Origin: Paenibacillus aceti | GTDB lineage: Bacteria > Bacillota > Bacilli > Paenibacillales > Paenibacillaceae | Reading direction: 5' to 3' | Length of the DNA stretch: 64,000 nt | Assembly (NCBI RefSeq): GCF_003614185.1 | Contig: NZ_KZ987724.1 | Location: forward strand, 4,614,608 to 4,678,607 | In this document: positions 27,358 through 35,661 of the stretch, piece by piece | How positions within the stretch are numbered: position 1 is the stretch's first letter | How the letters are laid out: every line of letters begins with the position of its first letter | Program-made: the position numbers and the translations under genes | The notes under the pieces: generated by a model | The model's input: the letters and a program-made list of their open reading frames with translations, nothing else | What the model was told of the DNA's origin: nothing | The model's database searches: none

Positions 27358-28290
27358 TTAGATCATTTTAATCAGCTTGGCTGTGTTGGAGTACATGACT
27401 TTCTCAGACAGAGAGGTCCCTTTACCAAAAGCCTCAAAGGCTACGTTGACAGAGCTGGAGGTCTTGCCAAAAGGTCTGTCTACACCGAACAGCACTCTAT
27501 CTTCACCGAATAATCTAACCATTTCTCTCATCTCAGCCGCATTTCTGAAGGTCGTATCGACCCATAGATTCTCTTGTCCTGCGTAGGCATTCGCCAAGAT
27601 TTCCATCTCACCACCCGCAAGTCCGCCGCAGTGTGCAGCGATGAATTTGACATGGGGCATTTTTTTAGCTAGATAAATGAAGTCAAGCACATCACCGTTT
27701 TGCGGATTCTGAGTTTGGAATAATTCATCATCCTCCGGATAGTAGGAGTTGACCCCAGTATGAATGATAACTGGTAGATCAGTGAATGACCATGCATTTA
27801 ATACGTCTTCTACAACTGGATTCCTCAGATTAATATTTTGCAGGATGGGGTGGATTTTCAATCCTTTGGCACCATGCTTATAGTCTTCGATAATTTGCCT
27901 CTTCTGTCCTTCAGGATCATGGCAGGACCAATCTACACCGGTGAATGGAATAATTCTCGGTTCGATCAAGGAAGCGGCCCAATAATCAGCGAAGTTGATG
28001 TAAGGGGGGACCGGCAGCAGGCATACATAGTCAACCTGTGCTTCTGCCATATCCTCTTGGAATTTCTCCAAGGTATTTGCATAGCTGACCTCTTTAGTCA
28101 TATCGATGACATTCTGTACTTGCTCAGGCTTGCTTGGGTCAAGGAAGGGGCCTTCAAATCCCAGATCGGAATAGGAGTCAAAAGGGTTGTGCTTGTCAGG
28201 GGAAACCTTAACCCCTTTCTTGTAGATTACATTTCTTTCATAAGCGAAGATATCACCTAAGTGGGAATGAACGTCGATAATTTTATGCAT
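27358..28290 (-). CDS. Amidohydrolase-family (Amidohydro_2) metal hydrolase
   Basis: A 310-residue TIM-barrel protein. Seen: metal-binding H8-x-H10 in IIDVHSHLGD, KGLKIHP (position of the carboxylated or bridging Lys), VIIHTGVN, FIAAHCGG and the late Asp in RVLFGVDRPFG. This set fits Amidohydro_2 enzymes, which hydrolyse or decarboxylate small cyclic or aromatic acids. ATG 28290 follows AAGAGGAGG, 15 bases after the MFS gene stop, so both are one operon: import of a compound, then its hydrolysis. The substrate is not evident. Confidence 0.85.
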   Translation of the reverse strand: MHKIIDVHSHLGDIFAYERNVIYKKGVKVSPDKHNPFDSYSDLGFEGPFLDPSKPEQVQNVIDMTKEVSYANTLEKFQEDMAEAQVDYVCLLPVPPYINFADYWAASLIEPRIIPFTGVDWSCHDPEGQKRQIIEDYKHGAKGLKIHPILQNINLRNPVVEDVLNAWSFTDLPVIIHTGVNSYYPEDDELFQTQNPQNGDVLDFIYLAKKMPHVKFIAAHCGGLAGGEMEILANAYAGQENLWVDTTFRNAAEMREMVRLFGEDRVLFGVDRPFGKTSSSVNVAFEAFGKGTSLSEKVMYSNTAKLIKMI

Positions 28291-28305
28291 GATCGTATCC
28301 TCCTC

Positions 28306-29481
28306 TTATTCTCCAAAATTCATTCTTACCCGATGCATGAAGAAGGCACCGATAATAGCAACGACTGCAAATAGAATTCCGGCAGAGCTCCAGCCATAGC
28401 TCTCAACCATCCAGCCGGAAATAGGAGCGCTCAATAGCGTACCCAGATTTAACCCGATATTTAATATGCCAAGCGCTACTCCTGTGTAAATAGGCGATTT
28501 TGCGGTTTGTGGTCCGATAGTCCAGGCGATACAAGGAATCAAGGCGTCGAAGATTGGAAAAATAAAAACCATTGCTATAATGAGTGGTATGGAGCCGATA
28601 TAGAATGAGAGCAGACCGAGAGCACCATATGCAATGAACCCGACGGCCCCTAGCAACTTCCGGTTTTTTACTTTGTTTAATAGGAAGCCGATGATAACCG
28701 CATACAGGATTTCAACAAAGTACAGAAGACTGATCCACATCTGGGTCGTATCGATCGACCAGCCGGAGGTCTCGGACCAATAAGGGGAGATCCAGCTGAC
28801 AAAAGTAAAGGAACAGAATGTGAAGCAAGCTGCCGATATAGCCAGCATCCAGGAGGAACTGGACTTGATGCCTTCTTTGATCTTGACGTCGTCTTCTTCA
28901 GAGCCTGCATGATTATGCTCCTTGGAGGGACTCTCCACGAACAATAGGAATAGTACGGCGGCGATGAAGCAGGCGGCTAATCCGACGCCCCACATCCCTC
29001 TCCAGCCGAATTGATTCGTAATCGGAGAGCTGATCAAGAACAGTACCGTTTGGGAGACCATCATCCAAGCGCCCCAAATCCCCATGGGGAAGCCACGTTT
29101 CTCAACCGGGAACCACATTGAGATTAAGGCCGGCGCCAATACAGCGATAATTCCGACACCGAAGCCTTCAATAATTCTACTGATGATCAGGACTGTAATG
29201 TTATCTGTAAGAATCCCGAGTAAGGAGCCGGCGATCGCAAAGATCAGCGAGATGATGCCGGACTTTTTAGGCCCCAGCTTTTTAAGGATAATAGCAGCAG
29301 GCAGGGCAATGATCATACCCATAACGCAGAAGATGGTACTTAGTAGCCCCGCTGTATTCATGCTGATGCTGAATGCGTCCATTAAGAGCGTAATCACTGG
29401 CGAGACTTTGTTCTGGACAAGCGCTAATGCTATCCCTCCAAAAATAGTAGTTAGAGAGACTACCCATGCTTTTTTATTCAT
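28306..29481 (-). CDS. MFS transporter, probably organic-acid uptake
   Basis: A 391-residue protein with 12 predicted spans in two halves around a cytoplasmic loop with EHNHAGSEEDDVKIKEG (about 190-206). The first cytoplasmic loop LKKLGPKKSG is the MFS motif between spans 2 and 3, and GFGVGIIAVLAPALISMWFPVEKRGFPMGIWGAW contains the motif region of spans 4-5. It resembles the nitrate/cyanate or anion:cation symporter branch. It is the first gene of the operon with the amidohydrolase. ATG 29481 has only a weak ribosome site (AAAGGAT). Confidence 0.85.
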   Translation of the reverse strand: MNKKAWVVSLTTIFGGIALALVQNKVSPVITLLMDAFSISMNTAGLLSTIFCVMGMIIALPAAIILKKLGPKKSGIISLIFAIAGSLLGILTDNITVLIISRIIEGFGVGIIAVLAPALISMWFPVEKRGFPMGIWGAWMMVSQTVLFLISSPITNQFGWRGMWGVGLAACFIAAVLFLLFVESPSKEHNHAGSEEDDVKIKEGIKSSSSWMLAISAACFTFCSFTFVSWISPYWSETSGWSIDTTQMWISLLYFVEILYAVIIGFLLNKVKNRKLLGAVGFIAYGALGLLSFYIGSIPLIIAMVFIFPIFDALIPCIAWTIGPQTAKSPIYTGVALGILNIGLNLGTLLSAPISGWMVESYGWSSAGILFAVVAIIGAFFMHRVRMNFGE

Positions 29482-29608
29482 AGTTAGCTATATCCTTTCA
29501 TGGGATTAGTAAATGGTGGATTATAGAATTGTGAAGTAAACAGTGTGCACCCTATCTACTTTCTAACTAAATTATAGGTAGAACCTGCGACAAAAAATAC
29601 TAGCCACA

Positions 29609-29702
29609 AAGATAGTATTTCAGGACTTTGGTAGCGGTTTCACCTATCTATATAGATAGGTCAGGAAGCTAGGTATCTCTCACCAATTGTGCATACTATC
29701 TT
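29609..29702. promoter_or_regulatory. Nested palindromes in the divergent MFS / pspA region
   Basis: ACCTATCTATATAGATAGGT (29642-29661) is a perfect 20-bp palindrome. It sits inside a wider inverted pair, AAGATAGTAT (29609-29618) and ATACTATCTT (29693-29702). A further CCTATCT half-site occurs near 29550. These look like binding sites for a dimeric regulator of the MFS-amidohydrolase operon; the MalT-like protein at 24761 is the nearest candidate. Confidence 0.55.
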
Positions 29703-29720
29703 CTTGCCAATATAATCTAA

Positions 29721-29747
29721 TGAAACCTTTTGCCCAGAACCAATGTA
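29721..29747 (+). promoter_or_regulatory. Possible SigW-type promoter for the pspA operon
   Basis: TGAAAC (29721-29726), 17 bases, then TGTA (29744-29747), close to TGAAAC-N16-CGTA. It lies 42 bases before the pspA start. The equivalent B. subtilis operon (ydjFGHI) is SigW-driven. Confidence 0.5.
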
Positions 29748-29788
29748 TTATAAAGAAAGGTGAATTCTTACGAAGGGAGCGGTGAACG

Positions 29789-30436
29789 ATGGGAATTCTG
29801 TCGAGGATGCAGAGTATTACGAGGGCCAATGTGAACTCAAGGTTAGACCGGGTGGATCATCCTGAGAAGGCGATTGACGAGTATATGCGGGGCTTGAACA
29901 GGGATTTGGGTCAGGTCAAGGCGGAGACCGCTTCACTACTGGCGGAGGAGCGAAGAGCTCAGAATGCCTGGAACGAGTGCCGGTCTGAAATAAACAAGCT
30001 GCAACGATATGCAGAGAAATCGGTAGAGACAGGCAATGAAGAGGATGCTCTAAGATTCCTGGAGCAGAAGGCGAAGCTTAACGAGCGGCTCAGTGATCTT
30101 CTCACGGCCAGTGATCTGGTCTCTACGAAGCTTGCTAGCATGAAGCGGCTGCAGGATAAGCTCATAGCGGATCTGGGTGAGCTGGAGAACCGGCGGATCG
30201 AGCTGAAGGAGAAGGCTTCATCCTTCCAGGAGACGGAGGAGCAGGTAACCCAGGCACTCTATGAAGCGGAGGCGCTGGCTGAGCTTCGGGCAGAAGGACG
30301 GGGGGAAGGCGTAGATACGGGGATGTTACAGTTGGAGCAGGACCAGTTCAGTCAGACTAGCCCGGCAGGGTCTGTGAAGCAGGAGAGTCTTGAGGATGAG
30401 CTAGCCGCTATCAAAGCAAAGCTGAATAAGGAGTAA
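29789..30436 (+). CDS. pspA: PspA/IM30-family membrane-stress protein
   Basis: The 215-residue protein is almost fully coiled-coil (about 25-185) after the amphipathic start MGILSRMQSITRANVNSRLDRVDHPEKAIDEYMR, typical of PspA (YdjF in B. subtilis). It binds stressed membrane from the inside and forms ESCRT-III-like scaffolds. ATG 29789 follows GAAGGGAG. It leads a four-gene operon matching ydjF-G-H-I. Confidence 0.93.
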   Translation: MGILSRMQSITRANVNSRLDRVDHPEKAIDEYMRGLNRDLGQVKAETASLLAEERRAQNAWNECRSEINKLQRYAEKSVETGNEEDALRFLEQKAKLNERLSDLLTASDLVSTKLASMKRLQDKLIADLGELENRRIELKEKASSFQETEEQVTQALYEAEALAELRAEGRGEGVDTGMLQLEQDQFSQTSPAGSVKQESLEDELAAIKAKLNKE

Positions 30437-30479
30437 ATAGGTGGGTCTTCGTTATTTCTGATGTAATTGAGGTGAGCGG

Positions 30480-31511
30480 ATGAACGTTATAGATTATAAA
30501 TGTCCGAGTTGTGGTAGTGGCATGGTCTTCGATTCGGATACAGGAACATTAACATGCCGCAGTTGCGGGAGACAGGATAATATTGAGCAGACCTCGGACC
30601 CTCTTGGCCAGCGGACAGCTTCGGCGAATGAGGTCCATGAGTATCACTGCACAAGCTGCGGAGCGGTCATTGTGGCGGAAGCGGAGACAGCGGCTACGAC
30701 GTGCAGCTTCTGCGGATCGGCGGTTGTGCTTGGGGATCGCCTGAGCGGGAAGCTGGCTCCCGGGCTGGTTATTCCTTTCTCGATCAGTAAGGAGAAGGCG
30801 ACACAGGCCTTCAAGAAATGGTGCAGGAATGGTCTGCTGACCCCGAACAAGTTCATGGAAGCGAATCGGATCAAGGGTGTTACAGGCGTATATGTTCCGT
30901 TCTGGTTGTATGAATTACATAATAAAGTCGATGTACAGGGTCATGCCACGAAGGTGCGGACCTATACCCGAGGGGATTACCGCTACACAGAGACAGACCA
31001 TTACGATATTTATCGGCGGCTGCAGCTGGATTATGTGGGGGTACCCGTCGACGCATCGGAGCGGTTGAATGATCAGCTGATGGATCGGCTGGAGCCTTTC
31101 CCCTATAACCAGTTGAAGAGCTTCAAGACCCCTTATTTGGCGGGGTACGTGGCGGAGAAGTACAGTTACACGGATGAGGAGCTGCTGCCGCGGGCCAAGA
31201 ATAAGATCAGGGATTACATTGAGGAGTCGATCTCCGCATCGGTGAAGGGATATACCTCCACCCATCTGACGAATAAGCAAATTGATACCCGAGTGAAGAA
31301 CACAGACTATTGCCTGATTCCGGTCTGGTTATTCCAATATAACTTCAATAGGAAAATTTACACCTTTGCGATGAATGGTCCGACATGCAAGGTGGTCGGG
31401 AAGCCCCCGCTTAGCAAGGTGAAGATATCAGCATGGTTTGCCGGTGTTTTCGGCGTCACACTCCTGGCCCTGGAATTAATCTCCTGGTCGATGGGAGGCG
31501 GCTTCCTGTGA
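30480..31511 (+). CDS. ydjG: Zinc-ribbon membrane protein, YdjG-like
   Basis: A 343-residue protein with two zinc ribbons: CPSC ... CRSC near residues 8-33 and CTSC ... CSFC near 57-82. A mixed alpha/beta body follows (FSISKEKATQAFKKW, FWLYELHNKVDVQG), then a C-terminal membrane span (about 320-338, AWFAGVFGVTLLALELISW). It matches YdjG, which with YdjH recruits PspA and YdjI to the membrane under envelope stress. ATG 30480 follows GAGGTGAG. The stop overlaps the next start (GTGA). Confidence 0.85.
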   Translation: MNVIDYKCPSCGSGMVFDSDTGTLTCRSCGRQDNIEQTSDPLGQRTASANEVHEYHCTSCGAVIVAEAETAATTCSFCGSAVVLGDRLSGKLAPGLVIPFSISKEKATQAFKKWCRNGLLTPNKFMEANRIKGVTGVYVPFWLYELHNKVDVQGHATKVRTYTRGDYRYTETDHYDIYRRLQLDYVGVPVDASERLNDQLMDRLEPFPYNQLKSFKTPYLAGYVAEKYSYTDEELLPRAKNKIRDYIEESISASVKGYTSTHLTNKQIDTRVKNTDYCLIPVWLFQYNFNRKIYTFAMNGPTCKVVGKPPLSKVKISAWFAGVFGVTLLALELISWSMGGGFL

Positions 31512-32311
31512 GAAGACAAGGTGCATTACTAGGTCTTGGAGTGATCCTATTCTTCCTGCTAGGTCATCTGCTTCTTCCAATTTCCTTCGCTTCAGCAGAC
31601 GCGGGAGAGAAGAAGCTGATCTTTGATAAGGCGAAGCTGCTTACGGAGGAAGAATATGCTGAGCTGAATACGATGGCCAATGAATACGCAGCCAAGCGAG
31701 ACACGGACTTCATCATCTTAACTACGAATAATGATCTGAATTTAGATGTCGTCTTGATCACGGAGAAGTTCTACGATACTCAGGCACCAGGATACGATAA
31801 GCCTCATGGCAATACGGCGATTTTGACATTGGATATGAAGAATCGTGAGGTGTATCTGGCCGGGTTCTACAAGGCGGAGAAGTATCTGGACGATGAGCGG
31901 CTGGATCGGATTCGCAGCAAAATTACAGCAGAGTTCTCGGAGGGGAATTACAGGCTCGGATTTGAGAAATTCATTAAAACCTCCTATAAATATATGGGCT
32001 TCGAGCCCGGGGTGGACCCGGACAATATCCTGTTTAATGTCGGTTTTCAAGTCATCGCTGCTTTGGTGATGGGGGGCTTGGTCGTCGGTATTATGGCGGC
32101 CCGCACTGGCGGGCGAGTCACCGTGAACCGGCATACCTATGAGAATGCCCGAACCTCAGGTGTGGTGGATAGGGAGGACCGATTCATCCGCACTTCAGTC
32201 ACGAAGCAGAAGATCGAGAAGAGCTCCAGCAGCTCTGGTGGTGGAGGCGGTGGTGGCGGAGGAACCACCAGCGGCGGTCACTCGCATAGCGGTAGCAGAG
32301 GAAGCTTCTAG
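31508..32311 (+). CDS. ydjH: TPM-domain membrane protein, YdjH-like
   Basis: The GTG start at 31508 overlaps the upstream stop and has GGGAGG in front; the longer frame back to 31433 lies inside ydjG. The 267-residue product has an N-terminal signal or span (ALLGLGVILFFLLGHLLLPISFASA), a TPM_phosphatase domain (about 30-150: IFDKAKLLTEEEYAELNTMANEYAAKRDTDFIILT), a span near 180-198 and a tail rich in Ser, Gly and His ending GSRGSF. It fits YdjH, partner of YdjG. Confidence 0.85.
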   Translation: MRRQGALLGLGVILFFLLGHLLLPISFASADAGEKKLIFDKAKLLTEEEYAELNTMANEYAAKRDTDFIILTTNNDLNLDVVLITEKFYDTQAPGYDKPHGNTAILTLDMKNREVYLAGFYKAEKYLDDERLDRIRSKITAEFSEGNYRLGFEKFIKTSYKYMGFEPGVDPDNILFNVGFQVIAALVMGGLVVGIMAARTGGRVTVNRHTYENARTSGVVDREDRFIRTSVTKQKIEKSSSSSGGGGGGGGGTTSGGHSHSGSRGSF

Positions 32312-32427
32312 CTTATTCCACCCGGTGACCTTTATCCGGATCATCATAATTTTTAGTATCATAGATACACAGATTGCAAGAGTGCCATGGGTGCGATGTT
32401 CAACATACTTCTAGGAGGGAATTATAT

Positions 32428-33426
32428 ATGGGATTTTTCAGGAATCAATTGTCCAACGTTGTAGAATGGGAAGAGTTCAGAGATGATATGATCTTCTGGA
32501 AGTGGAGCAACCGGGAGATCAAGAAGGGCAGTAAACTGATTATTCGTTCCGGCCAGGACGCTATATTCTTGAACAATGGCAAAATAGAAGGGATCTTCCA
32601 AGAGGACGGCGAGTATAACATTGAGTCCGAGATCATTCCTTTTCTATCCACGCTAAAAGGCTTCAAATTCGGCTTCAACAGCGGGATGAGGGTCGAAGTT
32701 CTATTCGTCAATACGAAGGAATTCATCGTCAAATGGGGGACGCAGAATCCGATTCTGATCCCGACTCCGCAGCTTCCAGGCGGGATGCCGATTCGGGCGA
32801 ACGGCACCTTCAACTTCAAGGTCAGTGACTATGTGACGCTGATCGATCGGATTGCCGGGATCAAGGAGAGCTATCTGATTGAGGATGTCAAAATCCGTAT
32901 CACCTCCGTGCTGGATCAGCTATTAATGAAGTGGATCACCCGGGAGGGCAAGGACATATTCAATCTGCAAGCGAATGCGTTTGATATTTCCAAGGGGATT
33001 CGCGAGGATCTGGATATGGAGATTCTGTCCAGCGGTATGACGATCATCGGCTTCCAGATCATGAGCTTCAATTATCCGCAGGAAATTCAGGACATGATCA
33101 CCAAGACAGCATCCCATGGCATGATCGGCGATCTGCAGAAATACCAGCAGGTCAGCATTACAGACGCCATGGCTTCAGGGAAGCTGCAGGGCAGCGGAAC
33201 TGCATCGGATATGGCCGGGATGATGATGGGCATGAATCTGGCCAATGAGATGATGAAGAATATGAATCAAGGTCAGAGTTCGCAGTCGGGAGCTGGAGGT
33301 GGGCAAGCACAATCTGCCAATTCTTCCTCCGCTCAAGGGGGCACCAAGCCTAACTTCTGCCCGAACTGCGGCGCGAAGAATGAAGGAGCCAATTTCTGCC
33401 CGAATTGCGGCCAGAAGCTGGGCTAA
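32428..33426 (+). CDS. ydjI: SPFH/virion-core-like protein with zinc ribbon, YdjI-like
   Basis: ATG 32428 follows AGGAGGG; the open frame from 32374 has no ribosome site. The 332-residue protein starts MGFFRNQLSNVVEWEEFRDDMIFWKW, typical of YdjI, with an SPFH-like domain to about residue 215, a Met/Gly-rich linker (MAGMMMGMNLANEMMKNMNQ), a Ser/Gln/Gly region and a C-terminal double zinc ribbon (FCPNCG ... FCPNCGQKLG). In B. subtilis it links PspA to the YdjGH membrane complex. Confidence 0.9.
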   Translation: MGFFRNQLSNVVEWEEFRDDMIFWKWSNREIKKGSKLIIRSGQDAIFLNNGKIEGIFQEDGEYNIESEIIPFLSTLKGFKFGFNSGMRVEVLFVNTKEFIVKWGTQNPILIPTPQLPGGMPIRANGTFNFKVSDYVTLIDRIAGIKESYLIEDVKIRITSVLDQLLMKWITREGKDIFNLQANAFDISKGIREDLDMEILSSGMTIIGFQIMSFNYPQEIQDMITKTASHGMIGDLQKYQQVSITDAMASGKLQGSGTASDMAGMMMGMNLANEMMKNMNQGQSSQSGAGGGQAQSANSSSAQGGTKPNFCPNCGAKNEGANFCPNCGQKLG

Positions 33427-33459
33427 GCTGGGCTGATAAGGGCAATCCCTCTCCGGACT

Positions 33460-33507
33460 CACCGCAGAGCATGCATAGCTGAACAAGCTTGCAGCCCTGC
33501 GGTTTTT
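33460..33507 (+). terminator. Terminator of the ydjFGHI-like operon
   Basis: ACCGCAG near 33461 and CTGCGGT near 33497 pair around a loop with its own GCTTGCAGC pairing, followed by TTTTA. Stem is good, tail short. Confidence 0.6.
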
Positions 33508-33580
33508 ATATGGATCGTGGCAGCTCAGTAAATGCAGATTATACATCTATGTTTGGAGATATCCGGGAGGTTCCTCTCTT

Positions 33581-33661
33581 AGTTGCATTTTGTACAGTTA
33601 AAATCCCCCTTTCCTCATGAACCCAGGAAAACCGTTATTTTAACTGTACTTATTGCCATTA
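33581..33661. repeat. Intergenic repeat type A, inverted pair
   Basis: AGTTGCATTTTGTACAGTT-type unit. GTACAGTTAAAAT (33592-33604) is repeated inverted at 33637-33649, a 13-bp perfect stem around a 32-base loop. A degenerate third unit (AGCTGTATTTTATACAATTA) follows at about 33692-33711. Related units occur at 49800-49985. Confidence 0.7.
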
Positions 33662-33857
33662 AAGTGATGTTAGAGCCAACTTGCGAGATTTTAGCTGTAT
33701 TTTATACAATTAGAAACTTCGGCGAGTGGAGTAACTTGTCGGGACAATCCGATGTGGCAAGCGGCTGAGTAATTCGGAGCTACTTCATGGCGGATCCACA
33801 GGCTAGGGTGCTCCAAACGGGGCTAGGGTTAGATAAGGCTTAGGTACTGCATGCAGA

Positions 33858-34046
33858 GTATAAGTGCGAATATACAACTATTTTGGCCCATTAGGCTCTC
33901 TATAGACGAAATAACTGCTGTTCTGCAATTATTCGGACGGATTCCCCCAAGATCAGGGCTGAAGTGGGAGAATAGTTGTATTTACGCAACTATTTTCTGA
34001 TTCCCAACCCGATTCCCTGGGATAAGTGTATTTCTGCAACTATTAG
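33858..34046. repeat. Intergenic repeat type B, four regularly spaced units
   Basis: Four degenerate units of about 25 bases, each an AATAnnTG ... CAnnTATT inverted repeat, lie near 33860, 33910, 33971 and 34022 (steps of about 50-61). The best is AATAGTTG (33971-33978) with CAACTATT (33987-33994). A second four-unit set is at 49506-49688. No gene is visible in 33427-34142; the small frames there lack ribosome sites. Confidence 0.7.
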
Positions 34047-34142
34047 CTACGCGCGTACAATTTCTCGCTCGCCCTTCATCCTGATGCAAGGCAGAAATGA
34101 AGTTAAGTGATGTGTATACTAAATTAATTCTCTGGAGGTCGA

Positions 34143-35096
34143 ATGGGACAGATTCTGAAGAAGATCAGATGGGCGTTCATAGCTATTATAAGTATTTTAC
34201 TGTTAGTTATTGTCGTTAGCTTCATTAACCACCGGATTCAATTGAAGAGAGAGGCGGAGCTGCTGACGCCGCCAGGCATGATGGTCACTGTGAACCACCA
34301 CCAGATGCATGTATATGCCGAGGGGAGCGGGCCAAGGACGCTGGTGTTCATGTCGGGGGGTGGAACCTCCTCGCCGATGTTGGACTTCAAGGGCCTGTAT
34401 TCCAAGCTGTCAGACCGTTATAGAATCGTCGTCGTTGAAAAGGCAGGCTACGGCTATAGTGAGACGGCAGCGGTCGGCCGGGATATCGATACGATTCTGG
34501 AGGAGACGAGAAGTGCGCTGAGCTCAGCAGGTGAGCAAGGGCCATATATTCTATTCCCACATTCCATGTCCGGGATCGAGGCCCTATATTGGGCGCAGAA
34601 ATACCCGGAGGAGGTCACCTCCATTATCGGGCTAGATCCTGCGATCCCGCAGGCTTATGAGGAATATCCTCTCCCATCCCCATTTATGATGGGGCTGACC
34701 GGCTTCGGTGCCAGAGTGGGCATAACCCGTTTCTTCCCGGGAATTGTGGATTCCTCGCCAGCGATCCAGGAGAAGCTTCTTTCCGCGCAGGAGGCAAAGG
34801 TGTATCGGGCGATCTTCTACCAGAAGACGCAAACCTCCAATATGAAGGAAGAAGTAAGGACGATTGTAGCGAATGCCAAGAAGGTAGCGGAGGGCGGGAT
34901 TCCTGAAGTGCCGCTGTACTTCTTCATATCAGATGGAGCAGACCTGCCGCTCGCCGATTGGAAGCAGCTACTAATGAACTATTCGGAAGCGGCTGCCCAC
35001 GGGAAGTATAGGACTCTCGATTGCGGCCATTACATTCACGATTATGAGCCTGAGATCATTGCAGAAGAGAGCATCAAATACATAGAGGGTCTTTAG
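34143..35096 (+). CDS. Membrane-anchored alpha/beta-hydrolase
   Basis: A 317-residue protein with an N-terminal span (about 10-28) and an alpha/beta-hydrolase fold. Seen: oxyanion region FMSGGGTSSPML (69-80), the nucleophile elbow PHSMSG with Ser141 (a variant of GxSxG), and the late His in DCGHYIHDYEPE. Substrate unknown. ATG 34143 follows CTGGAGG. It appears to be a single gene. Confidence 0.85.
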   Translation: MGQILKKIRWAFIAIISILLLVIVVSFINHRIQLKREAELLTPPGMMVTVNHHQMHVYAEGSGPRTLVFMSGGGTSSPMLDFKGLYSKLSDRYRIVVVEKAGYGYSETAAVGRDIDTILEETRSALSSAGEQGPYILFPHSMSGIEALYWAQKYPEEVTSIIGLDPAIPQAYEEYPLPSPFMMGLTGFGARVGITRFFPGIVDSSPAIQEKLLSAQEAKVYRAIFYQKTQTSNMKEEVRTIVANAKKVAEGGIPEVPLYFFISDGADLPLADWKQLLMNYSEAAAHGKYRTLDCGHYIHDYEPEIIAEESIKYIEGL

Positions 35097-35124
35097 CGCC
35101 GCCACCGGATAGTTCCAAAATTAT

Positions 35125-35169
35125 TTGACAAAATGTAACTGGTTACGTATTATATATGTAACTAGTTAC
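35125..35169 (+). promoter_or_regulatory. MarR promoter with two operators
   Basis: TTGACA (35125-35130), 17 bases, TATTAT (35148-35153). GTAACTGGTTAC (35135-35146) lies between the two boxes and the perfect palindrome GTAACTAGTTAC (35158-35169) just after them, 23 bases apart. Binding by the downstream MarR protein would block polymerase, so autorepression is likely. Confidence 0.8.
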
Positions 35170-35196
35170 CTTTTTTATAGATTGGAGGGATGTATT

Positions 35197-35661
35197 TTGA
35201 TCAATATAGAGAAGCAGGCATTTATCTTTGGCGGTATTCTCACCCTGGCTAATCGGCTGCAGGTGCTGGGTGATAAGCTGGATGATCATATTACGCTGAA
35301 GCAATGGCTCTTCATCGCTGTGATTTCGAAGCTGGAGCAGCCAGCCCCAACGATAACCGAAGTGGCCGAGGCGATCGGGAACTCCCGGCAGAGCGTGAAG
35401 AAGATGGCGGCCTTACTTGAGCGGCAAGGTTTCGTATCGCTGGTACAGGACGAACAGGATGCGAGAGCCGTAAGAATTCACCTTACTCCGAAATGCACGG
35501 CCTATTTCCGAGATAGAAGTGGTAAGGAGCATGAGTTCATGGTCAGCCTATTCGATGGCTTTGACGGGGAACTGACGAACGGATTATACGAAGGAATGCT
35601 GAAGCTGGCTGATAATGTGAGTAGAATGGAGAGGGTGCTTGATGAGAAGGAGAGGGGGTAG
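35197..35661 (+). CDS. MarR-family transcription regulator
   Basis: A 154-residue winged-helix protein: WLFIAVISKLEQPAPTITEVAEAIGNSRQSVKKMAALLERQGFVSLVQDEQDARAVRIHLT is the HTH and wing, with the DEQDARA(V/R) wing typical of MarR. TTG at 35197, 8 bases after GGAGG, is the start; the longer frame begins inside the promoter. It overlaps the next gene by 20 bases, so both are co-transcribed and probably coupled. Confidence 0.88.
   Translation: MINIEKQAFIFGGILTLANRLQVLGDKLDDHITLKQWLFIAVISKLEQPAPTITEVAEAIGNSRQSVKKMAALLERQGFVSLVQDEQDARAVRIHLTPKCTAYFRDRSGKEHEFMVSLFDGFDGELTNGLYEGMLKLADNVSRMERVLDEKERG

Noticed and set aside
27250-27513. Small gene after the MalT-like regulator
   Set aside because: It overlaps the end of the amidohydrolase gene and lacks a ribosome site.
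33858-34046. CRISPR array
   Set aside because: Units are too diverged, spacers are not unique constant-length segments between identical repeats, and no cas genes are present.
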